DNA of 64,000 bases from Pelagihabitans pacificus (GCF_009371985.2 NZ_VIKU02000001.1:558001-622000), one strand, 5' to 3'; shown: positions 1 through 8,885, counted from the first letter of the stretch. Numbers and translations: made by a program. The notes: generated by a model not told the origin, from the letters alone.

Positions 1-2
1 GT

Positions 3-674
3 TTCACCTTCTTCGTAGGGTGTATGGCCATGATGGCCGCCTCTGCTTTTTTCTTTCTTTCCATGAACAATTTTGACCGCAAGTGGAAAACTTCGATCCT
101 GGTATCGGGCCTTATCACCTTTATCGCGGCAGTACACTATTGGTATATGCGTGACTACTGGGCCACCATTGGTGAGTCCCCTACCTTCTTTCGCTATGTG
201 GACTGGGTTTTGACCGTACCGCTAATGTGTGTGGAGTTCTATTTGATTCTTAAGGTGGCCGGAGCCAAAAGGTCGTTGATGTGGCGACTGATATTCCTAT
301 CGGTAGTGATGCTGGTAACCGGCTACTTCGGTGAAGCCGTTTATCGTGATCAAGCGTGGTTCTGGGGGCTAATTTCCGGTATCGCTTACTTCATCATCGT
401 TTACGAAATCTGGTTCGGTTCGGCCAAAAAATTGGCTGTGGAAGCCGGAGGTGCTGTCCTCAGTGCGCACAAGACCCTATGCTGGTTTGTGTTGGTAGGT
501 TGGGCTATTTATCCGATTGGATATATGGCAGGAACCCCAGGCTGGTACGAAGGTATCTTTACTGGCCTTAATATGGACGTGATATACAACATAGGCGATG
601 CCATAAATAAAATAGGATTTGGTTTGGTTGTTTATAATTTAGCGGTAATTGCCACTTCGAAAGTGGAAGCCTGA
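3..674 (+). CDS. Proteorhodopsin, light-driven proton pump (5' end cut off by window)
   Basis: Retinal-binding seven-helix inner-membrane protein that exports protons in light. The reading frame is open to the window edge (frame from base 3), so the start and helix A lie upstream; in-frame ATGs at 24 and later are internal. Helix C shows RYVDW..T....M..E: Asp and Thr four residues apart followed by Glu give the DTE pattern of H+ pumps rather than the NDQ pattern of flavobacterial Na+ pumps. The residue at the spectral-tuning site (105 in the reference numbering) is Met, which is typical of green-absorbing flavobacterial forms. The retinal Schiff-base Lys is in helix G (DAINKIGFG). A strong hairpin terminator follows 23 bases after the stop. 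No carotenoid dioxygenase gene is visible beside it. Confidence 0.95.
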   Translation, partial: FTFFVGCMAMMAASAFFFLSMNNFDRKWKTSILVSGLITFIAAVHYWYMRDYWATIGESPTFFRYVDWVLTVPLMCVEFYLILKVAGAKRSLMWRLIFLSVVMLVTGYFGEAVYRDQAWFWGLISGIAYFIIVYEIWFGSAKKLAVEAGGAVLSAHKTLCWFVLVGWAIYPIGYMAGTPGWYEGIFTGLNMDVIYNIGDAINKIGFGLVVYNLAVIATSKVEA

Positions 675-695
675 TTATCGTTAATTAGTTGGTTG

Positions 696-1535
696 TTAAA
701 AGGCCGCTCCCCCCGGAGCGGCCTTTTTTCCGTTATTGGTATCAAGGGGTCTAAATTCAAACTTCAACATTCCTTTGATAAGCGCATATAATTCGGGAAA
801 GTCTTCATAAAATTTTTCCGGGGTCTCCACATAGTGTTCCACGGCTACCGAAAAAAACTCCTGTAAATTGGTCATTCCGTATTCTCGAAAATATTGGGTA
901 GTCTCCAACCGGTCAACGAAACCTTCCAACAGAAAGAGTTCTTTTATCTTGTGAAGTCCCACTCTAAACTTCCTTGCCTCCCATGTTCGCTTCTTGTACA
1001 TTTCAAAAATAAGGGCATGGGCAAATTCGTGTACCGCAAGGTTCACATTATCATGTGGAACTTCAAAGCCCTTCCATAACTGCTCCGCCGAGAATATCAA
1101 GGTCTTTAACCGCGGATTATATTCTCCGAAATGGTGTCTTTTATTGATCCTGGAATAGTACCGTGATGGATAAACAATGAGTCGCAACAACGACCGCCGC
1201 ATCTGATAGTTTTTAAGTCCCATGGTCATCAACACCGCGGTACCGCTCAATAGCAGGGGAACGTCGGCCCGTCGAGCGACTTTTCCGTAAAAAACAAACT
1301 TTTTTCTACTTCGGAACCAAACGATTCGTTTCTCACATCTTTCCCTCAGTTCTAACGGTAATCTACCATAAATGGGGAAGTTTTCCGTTAAAAAGGCTTG
1401 CTCCTGGCGGGTAAGCGGTTTCAATTTCACAAAAGGATTGAACTGGTAGAGCCCGACCGCATAGTAAATGATATACAGTACATAACCGATGATATAGAGT
1501 CCTGCCAGGATGGCAAAGATCTTTGGGGCAACCAT
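696..1535 (-). CDS. MtfA-like M90 family zinc metallopeptidase, membrane-anchored
   Basis: Predicted zinc-dependent peptidase of the MtfA (peptidase M90) family. The N-terminus has a hydrophobic stretch at about residues 5-28 that should anchor it in the membrane. The zinc motif HEFAH is at residues 169-173, and a downstream EFFSVAVEHY block near residues 226-235 supplies the expected third-ligand Glu region. E. coli MtfA is soluble and acts on the Mlc/glucose-PTS circuit; that role should not be carried over to a flavobacterium. The gene lies 49 bases downstream of argS on the same strand and is probably cotranscribed. Its last codons (KKAAPGGAAF) are made by the terminator hairpin, so the C-terminal tail is probably not functionally constrained. 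Confidence 0.8.
   Translation of the reverse strand: MVAPKIFAILAGLYIIGYVLYIIYYAVGLYQFNPFVKLKPLTRQEQAFLTENFPIYGRLPLELRERCEKRIVWFRSRKKFVFYGKVARRADVPLLLSGTAVLMTMGLKNYQMRRSLLRLIVYPSRYYSRINKRHHFGEYNPRLKTLIFSAEQLWKGFEVPHDNVNLAVHEFAHALIFEMYKKRTWEARKFRVGLHKIKELFLLEGFVDRLETTQYFREYGMTNLQEFFSVAVEHYVETPEKFYEDFPELYALIKGMLKFEFRPLDTNNGKKAAPGGAAF
698..728. terminator. Bidirectional intrinsic terminator between convergent genes
   Basis: Perfect GC-rich inverted repeat AAAAGGCCGCTCC (698-710), loop CCCC (711-714) and GGAGCGGCCTTTT (715 onward), flanked by A and T runs on both sides. It can terminate the rhodopsin transcript on the plus strand. On the minus strand it sits within the last codons of the peptidase gene, so it encodes that protein's Gly/Ala-rich tail. 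Confidence 0.85.
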
Positions 1536-1584
1536 ATGCTATAACAACTTCGAAAACCCGATTTAATTGTACCGATTCGACTGC

Positions 1585-3372
1585 TTACATTCGCTCGGGT
1601 ACTTCGATGCCCAAGAGTAGAAAAGCAGAGCGGATGACTTCCCCTACCTTCTTCGAAAGCTGTACCCTAACGATTTTTTTTGGTCCGTCGGTCTCCCCAA
1701 GAATGGATACCTGTTGATAAAAGGAATTGAATTCCTTCACCAAATCATAGGTATAGTTCGCAATCAAGGCCGGACTGTAATTTTCGGCCGCTAACCGAAT
1801 CGTTTCTGGAAATAGTTGTAACTGTTTGATCAATTCCTTTTCCTTTGGATGCAATTTATCGAGCTTTTCGATTTTGGCCGTTGAAATCACTTTGTTCTGA
1901 TGGGCCTTTCTCAATATCGATTGGATCCGTGCATAGGTATACTGAATGAAAGGACCGGTATTGCCCTGAAAATCCACAGACTCCTCCGGATTGAAAAGAA
2001 TTCTTTTTTTAGGGTCTACCTTAAGAATAAAATATTTTAACGCCCCGAGACCGATAATTTTGTACAGTCGCTGTTTTTCCTCCTCGGAGTAGTCTTCCAG
2101 TTTCCCCAACTCTTTTGAAATACCGGCGGCGGTCGCTGTCATATCATCGATCAAATCATCGGCATCGACCACCGTGCCTTCCCGACTTTTCATTTTACCA
2201 CTAGGCAAATCGACCATCCCATAACTAAGATGGTATAGTTTTTCCGCCCAGGAAAAACCGAGTTTTTTGAGGATTAGAAACAGTACCTTAAAATGATAGT
2301 CCTGCTCATTGCCAACGGTATATACCATGCCCCCGATATCGGGATAGTCCTTGACCCTCTGTATGGCGGTACCGATATCTTGGGTCATGTAGACCGCAGT
2401 GCCATCGGAACGCAATACAATTTTTTCATCCAAGCCCTCGTCGGTCAAATCGATCCACACACTGCCATCTTCCTTTTTGTAAAAAACCCCTTTTTCGAGT
2501 CCGTCTGCCACCACATCCTTTCCCAACAAATAGGTGTCGCTCTCGTAATACAGCTTGTCAAAATCGACCCCTAGATTCCTATAGGTTTCGTCAAAGCCCT
2601 CATACACCCAGCTATTCATTGTTCTCCAAAGGGCAACGACCTCCTTGTCTCCCGCCTCCCATTGCTGGAGCATTTTTTGGGCTTCCAACAAAATCGGGGC
2701 TTCCTTTTCGGCAGTTTGACGGTCGATACCCTCGGATATCATTTTTGCCATCTCCTCCTTATAGGCCCTATCGAAAGCCACATAATAGTTTCCGACCAGT
2801 TTATCGCCCTTTAGTCCAGTACTTCTAGGTGTTTCCCCATTGCCCCACTTTTGCCAAGCCAGCATACTTTTGCAGATATGGATGCCGCGATCATTGATGA
2901 TTTGGGTCTTATATACCTTTTTTCCCGAAGCCTTCAAAATTTCGGCCACCGAATACCCTAGGAGGTTATTTCGAATGTGCCCCAAGTGCAGCGGTTTGTT
3001 GGTATTGGGCGAACTATATTCGACCATTACAGCATCTTTCCCGATTTGCTTTGCGAACCCATAGTCGTTTTGGTCCCTGATCGAATTGAAAAAATGGAGA
3101 TAGAAAGCATCACTGATAACAATGTTCAAAAAACCTTTTACCGTATTGAAGTCGGCCACCGCCTCGACCTCCTTCACCAGGAATGTACCGATTTGGTCGC
3201 CGATCCGTTCCGGATTTCCTTTTACGAAACGAAGCATGGGAAAAACCACGACGGTGATATCCCCTTCAAAGTCTTTCCGGGTAGGTTGGAACTCTACCGT
3301 TGGCAATTCCGTGTCAAATTCAGCAAGAACCGCTTCCTTGACCTTTGCTTCCAATACCTTCTGAATGTTCAT
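1585..3372 (-). CDS. argS: Arginyl-tRNA synthetase
   Basis: Class I aminoacyl-tRNA synthetase charging tRNA-Arg with arginine using ATP in the cytoplasm. The protein is 595 residues, normal for bacterial ArgS. It has an N-terminal additional domain (about 1-110), the HIGH signature as HLGHIRNN (residues 129-136) after the ArgS-typical SSPNTNKPLH lead-in, a KMSKS-equivalent loop read as GKMKSREGTVV, and a C-terminal anticodon-binding DALR domain ending in GIEVPERM. The start at 3372 is supported by the usual N-terminal block and an upstream -7-like element at 3395-3402. The M90 peptidase gene follows closely on the same strand. Confidence 0.97.
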   Translation of the reverse strand: MNIQKVLEAKVKEAVLAEFDTELPTVEFQPTRKDFEGDITVVVFPMLRFVKGNPERIGDQIGTFLVKEVEAVADFNTVKGFLNIVISDAFYLHFFNSIRDQNDYGFAKQIGKDAVMVEYSSPNTNKPLHLGHIRNNLLGYSVAEILKASGKKVYKTQIINDRGIHICKSMLAWQKWGNGETPRSTGLKGDKLVGNYYVAFDRAYKEEMAKMISEGIDRQTAEKEAPILLEAQKMLQQWEAGDKEVVALWRTMNSWVYEGFDETYRNLGVDFDKLYYESDTYLLGKDVVADGLEKGVFYKKEDGSVWIDLTDEGLDEKIVLRSDGTAVYMTQDIGTAIQRVKDYPDIGGMVYTVGNEQDYHFKVLFLILKKLGFSWAEKLYHLSYGMVDLPSGKMKSREGTVVDADDLIDDMTATAAGISKELGKLEDYSEEEKQRLYKIIGLGALKYFILKVDPKKRILFNPEESVDFQGNTGPFIQYTYARIQSILRKAHQNKVISTAKIEKLDKLHPKEKELIKQLQLFPETIRLAAENYSPALIANYTYDLVKEFNSFYQQVSILGETDGPKKIVRVQLSKKVGEVIRSAFLLLGIEVPERM

Positions 3373-3394
3373 ATTTTCAACACTTATAAGCCTG

Positions 3395-3402
3395 CAAAAC
3401 TA
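3395..3402 (-). promoter_or_regulatory. Putative promoter -7 element of argS
   Basis: On the minus strand the octamer TAGTTTTG matches the Bacteroidota -7 consensus TAnnTTTG exactly, 22 bases before the argS start codon. No clear TTG -33 element is seen at the usual 19-20 base distance, so this is a partial match only. Confidence 0.4.
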
Positions 3403-3579
3403 ATCATTTTTTGGGCTTTCCCCGCGAAAGAGGACCGCAATCGGCACCGATTTCATCTGTCATTATGCGGAGTAACTACCAAGGTATAAGAAACCCTTTA
3501 CGAATAAGTGTACCAGGTACAGCGACCTGAAAATCCCATTTTTTAGGTTAACTTTATAAAAAATTACTGAAAGAAAAAA

Positions 3580-4005
3580 ATGCTCGTAAATGTATCCTAT
3601 AACAATAAGGAAATCACTAAAAAAATCGACGAGGCGGTGGGCAAACCCTTCACACTCAAGGAACGCTGGGCCATGGGGGGTATCGGTTCACCCAAGTTAT
3701 TCATTACGGAGTCTAGCGTGGAAATCAGAAATCTGTTGATTTTGGACAACAATAGGGATTCCTGCAACATAGAATTGCGTCCCAAAGGAATCATCCTGCG
3801 GTTTCGTTCGCTGCTGGAAACCTTTGCATTGATCATTCCCTATTACAAACTCACGGTTTACAAAGGCGATTTGGCCATTTATTCGGTGTACCGGGACAAT
3901 CACTTCGTCAAGGTGCAGGCAGATACCAAGGCGGTGCAGAAATTTTTTCGAAAAATGTTGGATTATAAAGCCGATAACGCACCGACCTCTATTGAGGATT
4001 TGTGA
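3580..4005 (+). CDS. Conserved small protein of unknown function
   Basis: A 141-residue soluble protein without signal peptide or membrane segment. I do not recognise a named domain. It is rich in alternating hydrophobic/polar stretches suggesting a mainly beta fold in the middle (about 40-110) followed by a short helical C-terminus (QKFFRKMLDYK). The start is supported by a purine-rich stretch (GAAAGAAAAAA) directly before ATG and by a -7-like octamer TAACTTTA at 3549-3556. It is divergent from argS and stands alone before the SDR gene. Confidence 0.75.
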   Translation: MLVNVSYNNKEITKKIDEAVGKPFTLKERWAMGGIGSPKLFITESSVEIRNLLILDNNRDSCNIELRPKGIILRFRSLLETFALIIPYYKLTVYKGDLAIYSVYRDNHFVKVQADTKAVQKFFRKMLDYKADNAPTSIEDL

Positions 4006-4183
4006 AATACGTAGCAGACGCGAGACCCGGGGTCTGGTACGTGGCACCAAAATGACACTCCTGGTAAATGAAGCAAAATATGGCTATCCATCGATATTCC
4101 TTCTTTGCTCTTAGCGCTCTATTGCATCATCGGCCGGAAGTCCTGTAAAACAACAAGGAGTCCCTAAACAAAACCTAGAATAA

Positions 4184-5608
4184 ATGAAGATTTTATTGAC
4201 CGGTGCGAATGGTTATATCGGAATGCGTTTATTGCCCCAGCTACTCGAAATGGGGCATGAGGTAGTTTGCGCAGTCAGGGATGAGGAGCGACTGTCCGTC
4301 GATGCGGAAACCCGTTCCAAAATCGAAGTGGTAGAAATCGATTTTTTGAAGGAAGTGGTCGATGGAAAGATTCCCAAAGACATCGAAGCAGCCTATTTTT
4401 TGATTCATTCCATGAGCTCTTCGACCAAGGAGTTCGACGAAATGGAAGCGACCACTGCCCGGAATTTCAATACATATTTAGAAAACACACAGGTGAAACA
4501 GGTGATTTACCTCAGCGGTATCGCCAACGAGGAGCATCTTTCCAAGCATTTACAGTCACGTAAAAATGTGGAGGACATTCTCTCCGATGGAAAGTTTTCA
4601 TTAACGGTCTTGAGAGCCGGGATCATTGTGGGCTCGGGGAGCTCTTCCTTCGAAATTATTCGCGACCTATGCGAAAAGTTGCCCTTTATGATTACCCCAA
4701 AATGGGTGCTGACCAAAACCCAGCCGATTGCGATTCGCGATGTCATCACTTTTTTGACTGGTGTATTGGGGAATGAAAAGACCTATGACGATGCTTTCGA
4801 TATTGCCGGTCCCGATGTATTGAGTTATAAAGAAATGATGCAGCAATATGCCAAGGCAAGGGGTTTTAAAAATTGGATCGTAACCGTACCCATCATGACC
4901 CCCAAACTCTCTTCGTACTGGTTGTATTTTGTGACCTCCACTTCCTATAAACTGGCGAAAAACCTGGTCGATAGTATGAAGGTCGAAGTGGTCGCCAAGG
5001 ATACCCGGCTGCAGGAACTTTTGGGAATTAAACCCCATACCTATATGGAGGCGATTAAAATGGCTTTTAGAAAAATCGAGCAAAACTTGGTGGTCAGTAG
5101 TTGGAAAGACAGCATGGTCAGTGGGCGTTTTCATAAAGACTTGGGTAAATTCATTCAGGTTCCCAAGTTCGGGGTCCTTAAGGACGAGCAAAGGTTAAAA
5201 GTGGATGATCCAAAACGTGTCCTGGAAAATATTTGGAAAATCGGTGGCGAAAACGGTTGGTACTATGGCAATTGGTTGTGGAAAATAAGGGGGCTCATCG
5301 ACAAAGCCTGGGGCGGGGTAGGCCTACGAAGGGGGCGTACCCATCCCGACAAATTGTACCCAGGTGACTCGCTCGATTTTTGGCGGGTACTGTTGGCCGA
5401 TAAAAAAGAGCGTAGATTATTGCTGTTCGCCGAAATGCGACTCCCTGGTGAGGCCTGGCTCGAGTTTAAGATCGATGAGGAAAACATTCTGTATCAGACC
5501 GCCACTTTTAGGCCGAGGGGTCTTCGGGGAAGATTGTACTGGTACAGCATCGTTCCTTTTCATTACTTTATCTTTGGCGGAATGATCCGCAATATTGCCA
5601 AAGCCTGA
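4184..5608 (+). CDS. SDR-family NAD(P)-binding protein with C-terminal DUF2867 domain
   Basis: Predicted NAD(P)-dependent oxidoreductase or epimerase-like protein, 474 residues. Residues 1-290 form an atypical/extended SDR Rossmann domain with the dinucleotide motif TGANGYIG (6-13), as in YbjT-type proteins. Residues about 320-474 match the DUF2867 type, with the recognisable FAEMRLPGEAWLEF block and aromatic-rich ending. The two-domain fusion is common in Bacteroidota; the substrate is unknown. The stop overlaps the next start (TGATG), so it is translationally coupled to the secreted protein gene that follows. Confidence 0.85.
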   Translation: MKILLTGANGYIGMRLLPQLLEMGHEVVCAVRDEERLSVDAETRSKIEVVEIDFLKEVVDGKIPKDIEAAYFLIHSMSSSTKEFDEMEATTARNFNTYLENTQVKQVIYLSGIANEEHLSKHLQSRKNVEDILSDGKFSLTVLRAGIIVGSGSSSFEIIRDLCEKLPFMITPKWVLTKTQPIAIRDVITFLTGVLGNEKTYDDAFDIAGPDVLSYKEMMQQYAKARGFKNWIVTVPIMTPKLSSYWLYFVTSTSYKLAKNLVDSMKVEVVAKDTRLQELLGIKPHTYMEAIKMAFRKIEQNLVVSSWKDSMVSGRFHKDLGKFIQVPKFGVLKDEQRLKVDDPKRVLENIWKIGGENGWYYGNWLWKIRGLIDKAWGGVGLRRGRTHPDKLYPGDSLDFWRVLLADKKERRLLLFAEMRLPGEAWLEFKIDEENILYQTATFRPRGLRGRLYWYSIVPFHYFIFGGMIRNIAKA

Positions 5609-6534
5609 TGCCTCTGCAATCAAAAAATTTCATTCTGCTCTTCATCGTGGTATCGATTTCGGTATCCCTTGTCCGTAGCCAACGAAAAGAATCGAATACC
5701 ACGGAGTACAGATTTCAAATCACCGAGCTGAGTATCCCGAAATTGGCCCCCGACGGATATGAGTCCATTTTAAGTGTGGAGCTCGATACCCCCTTGTATC
5801 CAGATAGGGCGTACGAAGTAGGTTTTTGGATTATCGGTAGGCAACTCGACGATCGTGGGTATTCGTATCCTATCAACATATTCCCTTCGAAACATATGGA
5901 AAGGGTGTCAGAAGATATTTTTGATTTGGTCGAATCGAATGCAGTCTTACCGACCTTGGAAGTAAGGCCACCCCCAAGCTTTACGGGACGCGGGCATTTT
6001 ACGTTTATCATTCGGCCAGATACTCTCTATCAGTTTATTACCATTGCACTTCAGAAAAACGGCTTAGGGCGGGTCCCGATCGACTTTCGGAAAGATGTGA
6101 CGGTTACGGGGGTTTTTGTAAAACCGATCGAGACGAACGAGACCGATGATTCGACCGTCTCGGCACTAACGGAGCGGCCCAAAAAGCTGGCGGAACGGGA
6201 ACTAATCGACAGTAATAAAAGCTATACGGTTAGGCAACGGGATGTTCTTATTAGTCTTTATGATCACAGAAACATCGACAAAGATGTGGTTACCATCTAC
6301 CTCAACGACAAGATTGTCGTAGAAAAACTACCCCTGAAGCGAAAGAAACAAGGTTTTAAGGTGCGATTACGACCGGGCACCAATAGTATCACCCTATATG
6401 CCGAAAATCTCGGGGAGGTAGCACCCAATACTGCGGCCATCCTGATTGAAAGCGATTCCAAGGAATATAAGGCGGTGTTGGAGTCGGACTTGGGTCAGAG
6501 CCAATATTTTACCCTCATCTACAAACCGCGTTAA
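5608..6534 (+). CDS. Secreted protein of unknown function
   Basis: A 308-residue protein with an N-terminal signal peptide (hydrophobic core about residues 8-22, likely cleaved near SLVRSQ). The mature part is predicted beta-rich. The C-terminal third (VVTIYLNDKIVVEKLPL, RPGTNSITLYAENLG) resembles a beta-sandwich segment often found at the end of secreted Bacteroidota proteins, but I cannot name a family. The ATG overlaps the stop of the SDR gene by one base, indicating an operon. The BCCT transporter gene begins 22 bases after its stop and may belong to the same unit. Confidence 0.75.
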   Translation: MPLQSKNFILLFIVVSISVSLVRSQRKESNTTEYRFQITELSIPKLAPDGYESILSVELDTPLYPDRAYEVGFWIIGRQLDDRGYSYPINIFPSKHMERVSEDIFDLVESNAVLPTLEVRPPPSFTGRGHFTFIIRPDTLYQFITIALQKNGLGRVPIDFRKDVTVTGVFVKPIETNETDDSTVSALTERPKKLAERELIDSNKSYTVRQRDVLISLYDHRNIDKDVVTIYLNDKIVVEKLPLKRKKQGFKVRLRPGTNSITLYAENLGEVAPNTAAILIESDSKEYKAVLESDLGQSQYFTLIYKPR

Positions 6535-6556
6535 AACAAACTAACCCTACGAACCA

Positions 6557-8050
6557 TTGTCTGGACTCCCAAAACTCAAAAACCCGCTTTTGTTTCTTTC
6601 CATAGGAATCATCCTCTTGTTTACGCTCGTGGTATTCTTTGCGACCGAAGCAAGCTATATAGTGATTGAACAGGCATCCCTTTGGGTACGGGCGTATTTC
6701 GGCTATTATTATCTCTATCTAGGCTTGGGTTGCGTGCTCTTACTACTGGGGGTTGCCTTCTCTCCCCTGGGCAAGCGAAAATTGGGGAAACCCGATGAAC
6801 GACCCGAACATTCGCTCTGGGCGTGGACGGCCATGCTCTATAGTGCAGGGATGGGAGCCGGTATTTTGTTACGTGCCGTGCAAGAGCCCGTTTTCATGCA
6901 GCAGAACCCCCCTTTTCCTTCCAACCTGGAACCGGAAATCCTGGCCTTGGAATTCACCTTTTACCAGTGGGGTTTTACCGCCTGGGCCTTTTACGGCCTC
7001 TTTGCCATGGTCATCGGGTACGCCCTGTTTGTACGGAAGAAAAAAGTGCTGGTAAGTTCGGCCATCGACAATACCATTACCAATAAGCTGGCGAGGAATG
7101 GCATTGACATCATGACCATTATTACTACCGTCTTTGGTCTAATCGCCGCTATCGGATTGGGTACCGCCCAAATCAACGGCGGCCTCAACCACCTTTTCGA
7201 CGGGGATTTTGGATTGGGCACTACCCTCCTGCTAGCAACGGTTATTTCATCGATTGCCTTTTACTCGGCTTGGCAGGGAGTGAACAAGGGCATTAAGGTC
7301 ATCTCCAAATTCAATATCCTAGTTACCCTCATCATTTTACTTTTTGTGTTTTTTGCCAGTGACATGGGGGCTATTCTTCTATCGTTTGCCAAAGCCACCT
7401 TTCATTACGTAATCGATTTTGTGCCCATGAGCCTGGCAATAGGGAGGTATGATCCGGGAATGGGCTTTTTGACCGATTGGACTTTTTACTACTGGGCCTT
7501 TTGGCTGGCCTGGGCGCCGTTTACGGGCATCTTTATCGCCCGTATTTCCAGAGGAAGAACGCTGCGTCAACTGTTGTTGGGGGTAATGATCATCCCTTCA
7601 CTGGGTACCTTTTTCTGGTTCTCGGTATTCGGGGCCTCCGCCTTTGAACTGATTGAAAGTTGGGGCTCATACCAGAATGAATTTGGGAATGTCTTCTCTT
7701 CCATTTTTGTGTTCTTTGAACACTATCCTTTCGCCACGGTGCTGAACTTCGTTACCATCTTTTTGTTGATTAGCTTTTTGGTCACCTCGGTCGATTCGGC
7801 CGTTTTTGTTCTAAGCATGTTCACCGATAAAGGAAAACAGCATCCCAGCAAACGACATCGGCTGCTATGGTCGGTATTCGTATTGTTAGCCACCATGGCC
7901 CTGCTGGTTCTAGGAAATGTAAAACCGGATATCGATGTATTGCAGGCAGTTCAGAAACTGCTCATTATTACCTCCTTACCGTTTGCCCTATTTATGGTAG
8001 TCATGACCGCAATTTTTTTGTTTGAAGGGATTAAAAATCTCAAACGGTAA
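6557..8050 (+). CDS. BCCT-family transporter (betaine/choline/carnitine type)
   Basis: Inner-membrane secondary transporter of 497 residues with about twelve membrane helices. Family signatures are WAWTAMLYSAGMGAGILL with AVQEPVF (the BCCT GMGIG...EP block) and WTFYYWAFWLAWAPF followed by GIFIARISRGRT, the conserved helix 8 region. BCCT members take up quaternary-ammonium osmolytes or related compounds by Na+ or H+ coupling; the substrate cannot be set here. It is shorter than many BCCT proteins because the long charged cytoplasmic tail is absent. An in-frame stop at 6542 and the lack of a nearby ATG make the TTG at 6557 the best start. Confidence 0.9.
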   Translation: MSGLPKLKNPLLFLSIGIILLFTLVVFFATEASYIVIEQASLWVRAYFGYYYLYLGLGCVLLLLGVAFSPLGKRKLGKPDERPEHSLWAWTAMLYSAGMGAGILLRAVQEPVFMQQNPPFPSNLEPEILALEFTFYQWGFTAWAFYGLFAMVIGYALFVRKKKVLVSSAIDNTITNKLARNGIDIMTIITTVFGLIAAIGLGTAQINGGLNHLFDGDFGLGTTLLLATVISSIAFYSAWQGVNKGIKVISKFNILVTLIILLFVFFASDMGAILLSFAKATFHYVIDFVPMSLAIGRYDPGMGFLTDWTFYYWAFWLAWAPFTGIFIARISRGRTLRQLLLGVMIIPSLGTFFWFSVFGASAFELIESWGSYQNEFGNVFSSIFVFFEHYPFATVLNFVTIFLLISFLVTSVDSAVFVLSMFTDKGKQHPSKRHRLLWSVFVLLATMALLVLGNVKPDIDVLQAVQKLLIITSLPFALFMVVMTAIFLFEGIKNLKR

Positions 8051-8069
8051 GACATGAATTATCGCCGTT

Positions 8070-8744
8070 CTAGAAGCCATCCTCCAGCAATCGTTGCTGA
8101 TCCTTTAAATCGATGGCATGATATAATGCGGTAAAGGCCGCGTAAATCCACATTACCGAGACGACGGCACCTACTACAAAGCAGACCAGACCAATTATGA
8201 ACACGGGTATGGCCAGCAGCCCCATTCCAAAAATCTTCCATCCATGGCCCTTGGTCATTTCCCAGCTTTTTTCGATGGCGGGAATGGGCTCCATATCCTT
8301 GTCCATGACCAATAAAGAAACAAAGACCAGGCGACAGAGCAGGATGACACCTGGGATGATAAGAAAAACAAGGCCGATACCAACCAGAGCGAACTTTATG
8401 AGATTTGCCAAGACGATGGGCAGGTACTTTTCCCGAAACCCAACAAACAGCTCTGAAAAATCAATCTCCTCGTCCCGAATCCCCCTTAAATACAAAAGAT
8501 TGCCCCCATAGGTGATAACAGGAAGCAACAACAGGGCATAGGCGGCGGAAAGCATTTGCCAAACGAACGACACGCCTCCATTTTCCAATTCGGACTTCTG
8601 GGCCATAGAAGCCGGTGATTCCGCAAGCGCTACGATAAGCAGAATCAGAAAAAAGTACAAAAAGTGCTTCCACAACTGCTGCCAACCAAATCTATAACTA
8701 CCTATAATGCTCGCCTCGGGCTTTCTTTCCTTGGTTGTTTCCAT
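8070..8744 (-). CDS. Multi-pass membrane protein of unknown function
   Basis: A 224-residue integral membrane protein with about five to six hydrophobic segments (near residues 27-45, 65-85, 115-140, 170-190, 195-215) and a short charged N-terminus. It resembles DUF975/YciC-like membrane proteins of Bacteroidota (positively charged loop, then LVFVSLLVMDKDMEPIPAIEKSWEMTKGHGWKI-type segment linking two helices), but the match is by general look only. It is transcribed away from the membrane-anchored LuxR-type regulator, with a perfect palindrome in the shared upstream region, so it is a plausible target of that regulator. Confidence 0.75.
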   Translation of the reverse strand: METTKERKPEASIIGSYRFGWQQLWKHFLYFFLILLIVALAESPASMAQKSELENGGVSFVWQMLSAAYALLLLPVITYGGNLLYLRGIRDEEIDFSELFVGFREKYLPIVLANLIKFALVGIGLVFLIIPGVILLCRLVFVSLLVMDKDMEPIPAIEKSWEMTKGHGWKIFGMGLLAIPVFIIGLVCFVVGAVVSVMWIYAAFTALYHAIDLKDQQRLLEDGF

Positions 8745-8802
8745 TTTTTTGGTATTTTATTTCGGTAAATATAAAGGGACCAGGAAAAGATTCCTTCCAA
8801 CT

Positions 8803-8830
8803 TTGGTAGTGATTTTAAAATCACTACCAA
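8803..8830. promoter_or_regulatory. 28-bp perfect palindrome in divergent promoter region (candidate operator)
   Basis: TTGGTAGTGATTTT (8803-8816) is followed directly by its exact reverse complement (8817-8830), with no loop. It ends 58 bases from the start of the minus-strand membrane protein gene and 55 bases from the start of the plus-strand LuxR-type gene, so it is almost centred. No T-tract specific to either strand makes a terminator role unlikely, and both flanking genes start, not end, here. A weak -7-like octamer TACTTTTA follows at 8860-8867 on the plus strand. Confidence 0.7.
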
Positions 8831-8885
8831 GGTATGTAATCCTGTTAAGGGTATTTAGGTACTTTTAAGTTATAAACCATACCAA

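Noticed and set aside
3-674. Sodium-pumping rhodopsin
   Set aside because: Helix C has Asp/Thr/Glu instead of the Asn/Asp/Gln pattern.
4023-4035. Small palindrome AGACCC-G-GGGTCT upstream of the SDR gene
   Set aside because: Six-base arms of this composition are expected by chance at this scale, and no second copy was noticed.
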